64,000 nucleotides of DNA from DATBGS01 sp036557885 (GTDB lineage: Bacteria > Chloroflexota > Ktedonobacteria > Ktedonobacterales > DATBGS01). The DNA is taken from positions 1 to 64,000 of the forward strand of contig DATBGS010000010.1 of NCBI GenBank assembly GCA_036557885.1. The letters are read 5' to 3'. A model generated the notes under the pieces. It was not told the DNA's origin. It saw only the letters and a list, made by a program, of their open reading frames with translations, and searched no databases. Position 1 is the first letter of the stretch. Every line of letters begins with the position of its first letter. The position numbers and the translations under genes are program-made. Below, in pieces: positions 42,052-50,400 of this stretch.

Positions 42052-44361
42052 GACTTTGATCACGCCCCGATCAAAGAAGCCAAACTCTTTATATGAGAGC
42101 GGCGCCCCATCTTTTGCATTGAAAACAAACAGGTGGCTGCTGAAGGTCAACTGCGCCACAATGATGCGCCGCAAGGGTGTTTCGGAAATGAGCCAGGTAG
42201 ACACTGACCGGGGGCGCACGTTTCTGGAGATGATGGCACTGTGGGCCTGGACGATGCGCGGGTCGGTGGCAGGCACATGTTGGAATGAGGCGCACAGCCG
42301 ACAAATGCCCTTGCCATTGCGACAGGCTGAGCAGGTGGCCTGGCCGCAAATATGGCAGGAGACGGTGTGCTTGCGGCAATGGAAGCGGCCACAAGTGGCG
42401 CAGATGGCAGAATGCGTCTGGCAGAAGGGGTGCTGGTCTATATGGCAGGGCAAAATATGCTTGGTGCAATGGCGCCGCCCACAGTCTTCGCAGATACTCA
42501 GATGGCGGGCGCAGTTGACCACCTGGCAGGTGACGCAGCGGTCAGAGCAGGTGGGGCAAAAGAGTAGACCATCCTGGGCGCAGCGCTGGGCATCCTTCAG
42601 GCAGGTGGCGCGGCCACAAGATGAACACGCGACCAGCCCCTTTGAGCAGGTTGTTTTTTTGCAGACACTGCAAAGCTGGGCGTGCTTGCGGCAGACCAGA
42701 TGCCCATGACTGACGCATTCCACCGCGCAGCCCGCTCCAACCGGCAGCCGACACTCCGGGCAGGTGCTGGTATGGGCCTGGCAGTGGGGCTTTCCGCACT
42801 CCGCGCACGATGCTACATGACTTGGGCAGAACAAACCTGTGCAGGTAGGGGTGGCACACTGTTGCAGGTGCATCTTGCAGTGGAAGCGGCGGCAGGCCGG
42901 GTCAGCGCAGGGCGCCGCGCACGAGCGGCAAGCGATCTCTCCGCAGGTGCGGCAAAGTACCTGATCTTTCGTGCAGGTGATTTCGTTGCAGCGGGCGCAC
43001 TTCACCACACAGTTGGCACAGACGGACGTGTGGTCAATATGGCAGCCCAGCGTGTGCTTTGGGCAACTGGCATGCCCACAGGTTGAGCAGACCTGGGCGC
43101 ATTGCGTGCAGACGGTCTGGTTGGAGACGTGGCAGCGCGTCTGGTGCTGGGGGCAGGCACGGTGCCCACACTCATCCGCCTCAAATAAGCAATCGTGGCA
43201 GACGCCAGCGCCATCCACTGAGCACGCACCCAGCGGGTGCGCGGTGCAATAGGCACGCTGGCAACTGGTGCAGACCTGCGCGCACGACTGGCAGACCAGA
43301 TGCGCGCCGCGCTCGCAGTAGCAGACCTGGGCCATCGCTCCCTTGCAGTTTTCGCAGGTGGGCAGAGATACTGCCTGGTTGAATGGGTCGCGCTCCACCA
43401 CCAGCGGAAGCGGCGGCGATTTCGCCCCGGCGCGATTCAGCGCCACCTGGAACGTGTAGCGGTGCAAGGGGCGAAAGATAGTCATGGCGGAAAGCAGGCT
43501 GGTATGCACGGTCAGCCGGTAGCGTTCGCGGGCCATCTCCAGCTTGTGATCTTTCTCTTGCTGAAGCTGTTGCAGGCGCTCCATCTCTTCTTTTATCTGG
43601 AGCGACTCGGCCTCGGTGAGTGTTGGGGAGGTGCCGGGCGCTCCCACCAGCGCGACAGCAGGCGAAGGCGCGGGCGCCGCGTAGAAGGCGCGAATGCGCG
43701 TCAGTTCTTCGTCCAGCCGCCGCGAGGCCGTCGCTTCGATGGCGCGCACGCGCTGCTCCACCAGCGGCTTGATCACATCAAGCGCCTGCTGAAGCGCCTG
43801 TGTCTCATCGAGCTTGCCAGCCAGCGCCTCAGAGGGCCGCCCAGCTTTGCTGGGGCGATTTAACAGCTTGTCGAATTCGCCAGTATCAAGCTCAATCTGG
43901 CCGCTGGCGTGATCAACCGTGACCTCAAAAATCTGCTCAAACTTCTCGTCGGTCACATAGGTGGCTTTCAGAAGAAATTGTGTCAGCGGGGCATAGCTGG
44001 CGCTGACAGCCATGCCAACAGCGGTGCTATTGATAGTGGGCAGCGGGCAGGCAAACTGGGCAGGTGAGATGGGTTCCTCGCTGCTCAATGTGATGGCAGC
44101 GGCCTGGGCACGCTTGCGCAAGACTTCAATCAGACGAGTGAGCAGGTTGCCGCCCAGCGTCACCAGTTCAGCGCCGGGGTAATCATCCAGCGCCCGGCGC
44201 TCAAACGTAAACGTAACTTCGCGCTGGTTGCCAAACGTCTTCTGTACCTCAATAGGCAGCGTCGCCTGGTAAACATCATTCTCAATTCTTTTGGCGGGAG
44301 CACCAATGGCGCGCAGCCCATCCAACACAAAGGTACGAAATTCAATCTGGTTTAGCGGCAT
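42046..44361 (-). CDS. Giant cysteine array protein (about 70 Cys), helicase-associated N terminus
   Basis: 771 residues. Residues 1 to about 110 resemble the C-terminal region of HepA/RapA-type SNF2 helicases (pattern VTFTFERRALDDYPGAELVTLGGNLLTRLIEVLRKRA), followed by a Glu/Arg/Gln coiled coil (about 250-290). From about 335 to 705 lie some 70 Cys in repeats like CATCGRFHCRKHTVSC, reminiscent of B-box or zinc-ribbon units, so it may hold around 15-20 zinc ions. A small globular end follows. It sits 15 bp after the kinase-SNF2 gene in the same frame and shares its ribosome site with that gene's stop codon. No known family covers the whole protein to my knowledge. Confidence 0.78.
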   Translation of the reverse strand: MPLNQIEFRTFVLDGLRAIGAPAKRIENDVYQATLPIEVQKTFGNQREVTFTFERRALDDYPGAELVTLGGNLLTRLIEVLRKRAQAAAITLSSEEPISPAQFACPLPTINSTAVGMAVSASYAPLTQFLLKATYVTDEKFEQIFEVTVDHASGQIELDTGEFDKLLNRPSKAGRPSEALAGKLDETQALQQALDVIKPLVEQRVRAIEATASRRLDEELTRIRAFYAAPAPSPAVALVGAPGTSPTLTEAESLQIKEEMERLQQLQQEKDHKLEMARERYRLTVHTSLLSAMTIFRPLHRYTFQVALNRAGAKSPPLPLVVERDPFNQAVSLPTCENCKGAMAQVCYCERGAHLVCQSCAQVCTSCQRAYCTAHPLGACSVDGAGVCHDCLFEADECGHRACPQHQTRCHVSNQTVCTQCAQVCSTCGHASCPKHTLGCHIDHTSVCANCVVKCARCNEITCTKDQVLCRTCGEIACRSCAAPCADPACRRFHCKMHLQQCATPTCTGLFCPSHVASCAECGKPHCQAHTSTCPECRLPVGAGCAVECVSHGHLVCRKHAQLCSVCKKTTCSKGLVACSSCGRATCLKDAQRCAQDGLLFCPTCSDRCVTCQVVNCARHLSICEDCGRRHCTKHILPCHIDQHPFCQTHSAICATCGRFHCRKHTVSCHICGQATCSACRNGKGICRLCASFQHVPATDPRIVQAHSAIISRNVRPRSVSTWLISETPLRRIIVAQLTFSSHLFVFNAKDGAPLSYKEFGFFDRGVIKVS

Positions 44362-44376
44362 AGGTTTGACGTTTCC

Positions 44377-47037
44377 TTAGCCTTCAAAGATGTCGTTGAT
44401 TTCAGCGACACCGCGCATCGTTTGCTCAAAATCGCTCCTGGCCTGCGCTAGCTTGTTGCCAATGCGGTTTAGCGCGTTGACCTGATCGGCTGCTTCTGGA
44501 TATTTCAGCCAGAGTTCCCAGAGTTTGCTTTCAAAATTCAAGTTCTCGTCCATCTCATCCAGCACCATGCCCAGTTCGCCCACCTCTAAATCAAACAGCC
44601 GCAGATCGTGGCGATAGAGATAGAGCAGGTGCTCGGCAAACGTGCCCTTGGAGGCCAGCGCAAAGATCGAAACTTCGTGCTGCTGCCCCAGGCGATGGAC
44701 GCGCCCGATACGCTGCTCCAGGCGGGTTGGGTCCAGGGGTATATCGTAGTGAATCACCAGATGGCAAAATTGCAGGTTCAGGCTCTCTTCTACGGGACGC
44801 CCCGCCAGCAAGACGCCGCGCCTGCTCTGGCGAAACTGCTTGAGCGCGTCCTGGCGGTCTTTCTGCTGGAGATACAGCGCTACGTCCATCGGGGGCTGAG
44901 ACACCAGCAGCAGGCGATACAACCGCTGCGCCACCAGCGGATTCTCCACATAGACGATGACGCGATCATCCAGCTTTTGCAGTTGCTCCAGCAGGGCGCG
45001 CTCTTTGGAGTCTACCCCCGGCTGGTGCGCCAGTGCCAGCACCGCTTGCCAATGTGGTTGGGCACGCAGCGTTTGCCGCGATTCGACAAAATCACCAATG
45101 GCAAAGCGACTAACACAGGCCGCCTGCAAGAGTGGGCGATAGGTGCTGACGCGCTCAAAGGTGTTGGCGCCGTCGCTGCCGGAACAATCCAGCCGGATAG
45201 CACGCTCCACCGCTTCATAACAGCGCTGCTCGATTCCATCCATTGGCACAGACGGCACAACCACGTCGCGTTTGTGCGGAAAGCGGATGGCGCTGTCGCG
45301 GCGGCGGTTGCGTATCATCACCTCAGCCAGCAGCGACTTGAGTTCTTGCCGACGCGCGGCGCGGTCCGGGTTGCGGGCATCCACATAGCGGCGCATAAAC
45401 TCTTCGCGCCGGGGAAACTGCCCAGGCCGCACCAGCGCCACAAGATCATAGAGTTCGGCCAGGCTGGAACGGATTGGCGTGGCGGTCAGCAGCAAGAGAT
45501 ATTTGCGCTGGAGCTTGTTGACAAATTCGCCAACCGCCGTGTAGCGGCCATTTTTACGATAGAGCCGGTGCGCCTCATCCACAATGACCAGATCAAACGA
45601 TTTGCTCAGAAACTGCTGCCTGCGGTTCTCTTGCTTGGCGGTATCCATGCTGACAATAACGCGATCTGATGCCTTCCATTTACGTTTGGTATCGTAGACA
45701 TCAAATAGCTCGTTGATTTTTTCGAGCATTTCGGCTTTCCACTGCTCAGCCGTGCCAGGCCGCACCAGCACCAATACGTTGCGCACCAACCCGCGCACCA
45801 GCAGTTCTTTGAGCACCATGCCCGCCTCAATCGTCTTGCCCAGCCCCACCTCATCGGCAAAAATGCCGTTGCCGCGCATCTCGCGCAGCATCTTGAGCAC
45901 CGCGTTTTGCTGGTGCGCGTAGGTATCAATGTTGAGCGCTTCACGCGCAATCAAGCCATCCTCAAAGCCGCGATCCAGCGCCAACCGCTCGGCCTCCATG
46001 CGCAGTTGCACCAGACTGAGCGGGACGGTGGTGGGCAGGCGCAGCCGACGCAGCACCGGATGATCTTCCAGTTGATCTTGTTCATAGGTTGCCGGAGGCA
46101 GTTCGCCGGAACGATAGTGGAGCGTCTGCGAACGTGGAGCAGCCGAAGCAACCAATCCATCGCGGCGCGCTCCGCAGGAGGGGCAGAAACGCGCCTCGGC
46201 GCGCATCAGCGTGCCGCAGACGACACAGACCTGATCAAGCACGCGCAGCGCCCGCTCCATCTCTTCCATGCTGCTGTAACGGTGGGCCGGGTCAGGCAAG
46301 GTGGCGCGACGAATCAACGCGCTCAGTGCGCGGCTCAGCGTCCCTTGTGGACCAGCCAGCGGCGCTCCGGCGTGCAGTTGGTCAATCGTGCGCCCGGTGA
46401 GCACAAAGGCCAGCGTTGCTCCCAGGCCATACACATCTGTTCGCTCGCTGACAATCCGCCCCTGCTCTGGCGCGGCAAAGCCCGGCGTGCCCAGCCGCAG
46501 CGAGGCTACCTCAGATGTGCCGTTGCGCAGCGCCCGCGCCGACCCAAAATCCACCAGAAACAGTCGTCCATCGCTGGTACGCATGACGTTTTGGGGCTTC
46601 AGGTCGGCATAAATAAAGCGCAGGTTGTCGGCGTCGGGCCGATGCAGAGAGGCCAGCACATCTGTCAGGTCCAGCGCCCAGGCCAGCGCGGTCTTTTCGG
46701 AGGCGCAGGCTGCGCCCCCGGCAATCAGCGCTTCAAGCGTCTGGCCCTCCAGATAATCCAGCACAGAATATAGGCCGCCGTTGGCCTCGAAATGCTCGCC
46801 CAGGCGTGGCAGCGCGCGATGCTTGCGGCGCAAGAGCACCTCAATCTCGCTGCGCCATTGCTCGCGGGTCTGGGCTTCATTAGCTGGGGAGGTAGCGTAG
46901 ACTTTAATCGCCCAGCGCTTGCCTGGAATGCGCCGATCACTCGCCAGATAGATCGTAGCCTGGCCGCCTGAGGCGACTTGCTGCTCGATTTGATAGCGTT
47001 CTGCCAACAACTGCCCAACGGTTAAGACGCTGCTCAC
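44377..47037 (-). CDS. Ser/Thr kinase - zinc ribbon - SNF2 helicase fusion
   Basis: 886 residues from GTG 47037, which overlaps the previous stop (GTGA); the frame continues to 47385, but that part lies inside the neighbouring gene. Residues 15-265 are a Hanks-type kinase: Lys45 in AIKV, Asp145 in YADLKPQN (usual HRD replaced by YAD) and DFG at 163-165. A zinc ribbon follows (C271, C274, C285, C288). Then comes a SNF2/HepA ATPase with DEVGLGKT (395-402), DEAH (487-490) and RLEQRIGRVHRLGQQ near the end. SNF2 enzymes translocate on DNA and strip or remodel bound proteins; here a kinase is joined in front. Confidence 0.88.
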   Translation of the reverse strand: MSSVLTVGQLLAERYQIEQQVASGGQATIYLASDRRIPGKRWAIKVYATSPANEAQTREQWRSEIEVLLRRKHRALPRLGEHFEANGGLYSVLDYLEGQTLEALIAGGAACASEKTALAWALDLTDVLASLHRPDADNLRFIYADLKPQNVMRTSDGRLFLVDFGSARALRNGTSEVASLRLGTPGFAAPEQGRIVSERTDVYGLGATLAFVLTGRTIDQLHAGAPLAGPQGTLSRALSALIRRATLPDPAHRYSSMEEMERALRVLDQVCVVCGTLMRAEARFCPSCGARRDGLVASAAPRSQTLHYRSGELPPATYEQDQLEDHPVLRRLRLPTTVPLSLVQLRMEAERLALDRGFEDGLIAREALNIDTYAHQQNAVLKMLREMRGNGIFADEVGLGKTIEAGMVLKELLVRGLVRNVLVLVRPGTAEQWKAEMLEKINELFDVYDTKRKWKASDRVIVSMDTAKQENRRQQFLSKSFDLVIVDEAHRLYRKNGRYTAVGEFVNKLQRKYLLLLTATPIRSSLAELYDLVALVRPGQFPRREEFMRRYVDARNPDRAARRQELKSLLAEVMIRNRRRDSAIRFPHKRDVVVPSVPMDGIEQRCYEAVERAIRLDCSGSDGANTFERVSTYRPLLQAACVSRFAIGDFVESRQTLRAQPHWQAVLALAHQPGVDSKERALLEQLQKLDDRVIVYVENPLVAQRLYRLLLVSQPPMDVALYLQQKDRQDALKQFRQSRRGVLLAGRPVEESLNLQFCHLVIHYDIPLDPTRLEQRIGRVHRLGQQHEVSIFALASKGTFAEHLLYLYRHDLRLFDLEVGELGMVLDEMDENLNFESKLWELWLKYPEAADQVNALNRIGNKLAQARSDFEQTMRGVAEINDIFEG

Positions 47038-49082
47038 GGCTGCCCCTCCAACAACATAAGGTTGCCCTGGCGCGTGCCTATGACGCACCAGTGCCCAGAC
47101 ACCGCAGGCGAAGCAAAGACCGACGCGCCCAGCGCCTCTCGATAGCGGATGGTGCCGCGCTCTGCGTCTATCAGGGAAAGGTTGCCCTCGGTATCTATAA
47201 CGAGCAGCGAAGCATCGCAGAGGACTGGCGATGCCGCCAGTTGCCCAGAAGTCCTGATGTTCCAGAGGCGGTTGGCGTTGTCGCGGCTGAGCGCAAACAG
47301 CGCGCCATCCTGCCCCGCAGCAAACACGGTATCGCCAGTCAAGACGGGCGACGCGCTGATAGCTGGGCCAAGCGAACGCTGCCAAAGGCGCTCGCCTGTG
47401 CGCGCATCCAGCAGCGTCAAGCTGCCATCCAGCGCTGCCACCAGCAGCAAGCCATCATCAGAGGCGGGCGTAGCGCGCACTGGCCCCGATGCCTGAAACG
47501 TCCAGAGCAGTTTGCCGGTGGCAAGCTCCAGCCCTTTCACCAGGCCAGAGCCATTGACCAGCAGCGCCAGGTTGCCCTGGATGGCAGGCGAAGCATAGAA
47601 AGCGGTGCTATCCTGGTGCTCCCAGACGATCTGGCCGCTGGTGGGGGCCAGCGCCACCACGCGCCCAGATTGCGTTGCCACGATGATCAGCCCGCCGCCA
47701 GCCGCTGCCGAGGCAAAGCACTTCCCGTACAGCGGGGCACGCCAGCGCCCCTGCCCGCCCGCGCTCTGGACGGCGTGAAACGTCCCGTCGTCGTCGCCAA
47801 AGAAGAGGGTATCGCCATGCAGCGTAGGGGTGCTGCGCACCGGCCCATCCGCTTTATAGCTCCAGAGTTCGTTTTTGGCGCGGGCATCCAGCGCGTACAG
47901 GTGCTGGTCACGCGAGCCAACATAGATGATGCCATCGCTGAGAATGGGCGAGCCATCAATGGCGTCTTTGGTGGGAAAGGTCCAGACGGTGGTAAGCACC
48001 GGGCGAAGGGTGGCAGTGCTGACGCCGGAACGAGCGGCAGAGCCGCGAAACGTGGGCCATTGCAGGGGCAGATAGATGGGCGTGGTAGTCTGGGCGGGAG
48101 TGGTTCTGTGGCGCGATTGCTGGGTAAGCTCAAGGTTGCGGAGATCATCAAGCATGGCCCGCGCCGAAGGGTAGCGTTCCTCGATGACAACGCGCGTGGC
48201 CCGCAGCAAAATCGCCTCCATCTCAGCGGAGACGCGCGGATTAAGCGAGCGCACCTCTGGGAAGCTGACCCCTTTGTGCCATTGCAGGTTAATATCCACC
48301 AGATTCAACAACTGCGGGTCGTTGCCAGTCAGGGCGAAATGCAGCGTGCCGCCCAGCGCGTAGAGATCGGAGCGCGGCTCAGTCTGCCCGGCTTTTTGCT
48401 CCGGCGGCAGATAGCCCCAGGTGCCCATACGCATCGTGTCGCGCCGCCCCACCTGATAGGGGCGCGCAATCCCAAAATCTACCAGCACCGCCTGACCCTC
48501 TGGCGTGATGATGACGTTATCCGGCTTGATGTCGCGGTGGACAATTGGCGTGGGCTGGCTGTGGATATAGACCAGCGCGTCGCACAGATCAATGCCCCAG
48601 CGAATCACCTCATCCTCGGAGGCAACGCCGCGCTTCTCTATCAAATGCTGAAGCGAGAGGCCCAGGATTAATTCGGATACGAGATAATGCTGGCCGCCCT
48701 CGCTGAAGGCGTCCCAACAGGCGGGCAGATTGGGATGGCGCAGCGTCGCCAGCAGCGCCGCCTCGCGCTGGAACATGGCCTCGTCCAGATCAGGGTCGGG
48801 GCGCAGTTGCTTAATCACACAGAGTTGATCGCCCCGTTTGGTATCGCGGGCGCGGAAGATAAACCCCATGCCGCCTTCATCGGAAAGCATGGTAATATCG
48901 GTATAGCGTCCACTCCCCAGGGTAAAAGCATCCTGGGCAGCAGCAGAGAGGCTGGGGGTAGGTAGCTCGGCGGGAGCGGCGCCTGCTAGCGAAGTGCCGC
49001 ATTTGCTGCAAAAGCGGCTTGTGGCTGACGAAATATAACCGCAGCCTGGACAATACAAATAGGAGGGGCTGGCAGGTTGCAT
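47034..49082 (-). CDS. Ser/Thr kinase with N-terminal zinc ribbon and PQQ-type beta-propeller
   Basis: 682 residues. N-terminal double-CxxC ribbon (YCPGCG and FCSKCG, residues 10-26), Hanks-type kinase (HRDIKPDNVII, then VDFGIAR) and, from about residue 345, a propeller of PQQ-like repeats (FRGSAARSGVSTATLRPVLTT; TPTLHGDTLFFGDDDGTFHA). The blades probably sense a ligand or bind partners. No membrane helix is seen, so it is cytoplasmic. It is first of the three-gene operon ending in the cysteine array. The kinase may phosphorylate the adjacent kinase-SNF2 protein. Confidence 0.9.
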   Translation of the reverse strand: MQPASPSYLYCPGCGYISSATSRFCSKCGTSLAGAAPAELPTPSLSAAAQDAFTLGSGRYTDITMLSDEGGMGFIFRARDTKRGDQLCVIKQLRPDPDLDEAMFQREAALLATLRHPNLPACWDAFSEGGQHYLVSELILGLSLQHLIEKRGVASEDEVIRWGIDLCDALVYIHSQPTPIVHRDIKPDNVIITPEGQAVLVDFGIARPYQVGRRDTMRMGTWGYLPPEQKAGQTEPRSDLYALGGTLHFALTGNDPQLLNLVDINLQWHKGVSFPEVRSLNPRVSAEMEAILLRATRVVIEERYPSARAMLDDLRNLELTQQSRHRTTPAQTTTPIYLPLQWPTFRGSAARSGVSTATLRPVLTTVWTFPTKDAIDGSPILSDGIIYVGSRDQHLYALDARAKNELWSYKADGPVRSTPTLHGDTLFFGDDDGTFHAVQSAGGQGRWRAPLYGKCFASAAAGGGLIIVATQSGRVVALAPTSGQIVWEHQDSTAFYASPAIQGNLALLVNGSGLVKGLELATGKLLWTFQASGPVRATPASDDGLLLVAALDGSLTLLDARTGERLWQRSLGPAISASPVLTGDTVFAAGQDGALFALSRDNANRLWNIRTSGQLAASPVLCDASLLVIDTEGNLSLIDAERGTIRYREALGASVFASPAVSGHWCVIGTRQGNLMLLEGQP

Positions 49083-49201
49083 AGTGTGCCTGGTTTATAG
49101 ATTTGCCTGCTGAGCGGGCTGAAAAAACTGGGGAGACAACTAGCCCAGCTTTAAGTATAGCGCATTGCCAGGCGGCTGTAAAGAGAATCTAAAGAACCCG
49201 C

Positions 49202-50155
49202 TTACTGCGCCTGGTAGAGTTCGCGCAGAAAGGCAATCTCAGCGGCCAATCCCTCGCGCAGAGAGACGCGGGGCCGATAGCCCAGGAGCTTCTGGGCATG
49301 CGACGTATCGGCAAAGGTATCGCGCACATCGCCCTTGGCTGGCGGCTCATAGCGAATCTTCGCCTTTTTCCCCAGCAACTCTTCCATCTGCGCAATCACC
49401 TCGCGCACCGTTACCCGCGAGCCGCCAGCAATGTTAAACACCTCGCCAGCGGCCTCTGGTGCCTGCGCCGCCTGCACATTGGCTTCAACAATATCGGCCA
49501 CATAGGTGAAGTCGCGCGTCTGGTAGCCATCATCAAAAAGCGTGAATTCCTGGTCCAGCAGGATTGCCTTGAGAAACTTATGGAAAGCCATATCCGGGCG
49601 CTGGCGCGGCCCATACACCGTAAAATAGCGCAGCGCGACGGTGGGCACGCGGTAGTTTTGCCAGTAGAGATAGCAGAGGTGTTCTGCGGCCAGCTTGGTC
49701 ACGCCATAGGGCGAAACGGGCTGGGGCAGCGTTTGCTCCGTCACCGGCAAGGCGCGGGCGTTGCCATATATAGAGGAAGACGAGGCGTAGACCAATCGCT
49801 TGAGGTTAGGCGCTTGCGTGGCGGCCTCCAATAAGTGCTGGGTGGCGGTGATGTTGCAAGCGGTGTAAATGGCAAAGTCGCGGCCCCAACTGGCGCGCAC
49901 GCCCGCCTGCCCTGCCTGATGAAAGACCCAATCTATCTCCGCCAGCAGTGCCACCAGATCAAGAGTATTGAGATCGGCCTCAAGAAACGTAAAGCACCCT
50001 TTGCCTTTCAGGGCGCGCAGGTTGCGCTCCTTGAAGTCACGCGCGTAATAATCGGTGAAGACATCCACGCCCACCACCTCATGCCCATCTTCCAGCAATC
50101 GCTCGGCAAGATGTGACCCCACAAACCCGGCCACGCCTGTTACCAGACATTTCAT
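49202..50155 (-). CDS. NAD-dependent sugar epimerase/dehydratase
   Basis: 317 residues from ATG 50155; the frame runs back to 50347 through REP-like repeats, and the ATG has AAGGAT 10 nt upstream. Extended SDR enzyme: GVAGFVGSHLAERLL binds NAD, the Ser-Tyr-Lys triad is visible (SSSS, then YGVTK) and RYFTVYGPRQRPDMAF is typical. Likely substrates are UDP-glucuronate or other UDP-sugars for cell-surface polysaccharide. It has its own promoter and is divergent from malQ. Confidence 0.86.
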   Translation of the reverse strand: MKCLVTGVAGFVGSHLAERLLEDGHEVVGVDVFTDYYARDFKERNLRALKGKGCFTFLEADLNTLDLVALLAEIDWVFHQAGQAGVRASWGRDFAIYTACNITATQHLLEAATQAPNLKRLVYASSSSIYGNARALPVTEQTLPQPVSPYGVTKLAAEHLCYLYWQNYRVPTVALRYFTVYGPRQRPDMAFHKFLKAILLDQEFTLFDDGYQTRDFTYVADIVEANVQAAQAPEAAGEVFNIAGGSRVTVREVIAQMEELLGKKAKIRYEPPAKGDVRDTFADTSHAQKLLGYRPRVSLREGLAAEIAFLRELYQAQ

Positions 50156-50197
50156 AATTGTTTTTATCCTTCTTTGTACATTTAGCCAGAAGGGATG

Positions 50198-50255
50198 CTT
50201 GTAGCCCCGGCCACCGTGCCGGGGAACGCCCGCCAGGGTCGGCGGGGCTACGAGC
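50198..50255. repeat. Inverted pair of REP-like repeats
   Basis: GCTTGTAGCCCCGGCC to GCCGGGGA and GCCCGCCAGGG to GGCGGGGCTACGAGC face each other, between the epimerase promoter and its start codon. Confidence 0.65.
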
Positions 50256-50285
50256 AACGCCAGAGCTGGCTCATATATTCGCTTT

Positions 50286-50314
50286 ATAGTACAGTTCTCA
50301 TACAAAATGTGCAA
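50286..50314 (-). promoter_or_regulatory. Candidate promoter of the epimerase gene
   Basis: On the minus strand TTGCAC (50314-50309) and TACTAT (50291-50286) are 17 bp apart. The leader would be about 125 nt and include both REP-like hairpins. Confidence 0.5.
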
Positions 50315-50400
50315 GCGCGTGGGACATTTGCTGGCAGAACAGGCCAAATAAATGAGAAAATGGGCTACGCAACGAAATCATCACTTTTGGGGGCAAACAG

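Noticed and set aside
44377..47037. DISARM or BREX component
   Set aside because: Despite SNF2 and kinase domains, there is no methyltransferase, DrmA/B, PglZ or BrxC-like gene nearby.
47038..47385. N-terminal extension of the kinase-SNF2 protein
   Set aside because: It lies within the upstream gene, and the kinase begins right after GTG 47037, which forms a GTGA overlap.
47091..48671. 526-codon plus-strand frame opposite the kinase-PQQ gene
   Set aside because: Shadow of the GC-rich minus-strand gene; low-complexity composition and no recognisable domain.
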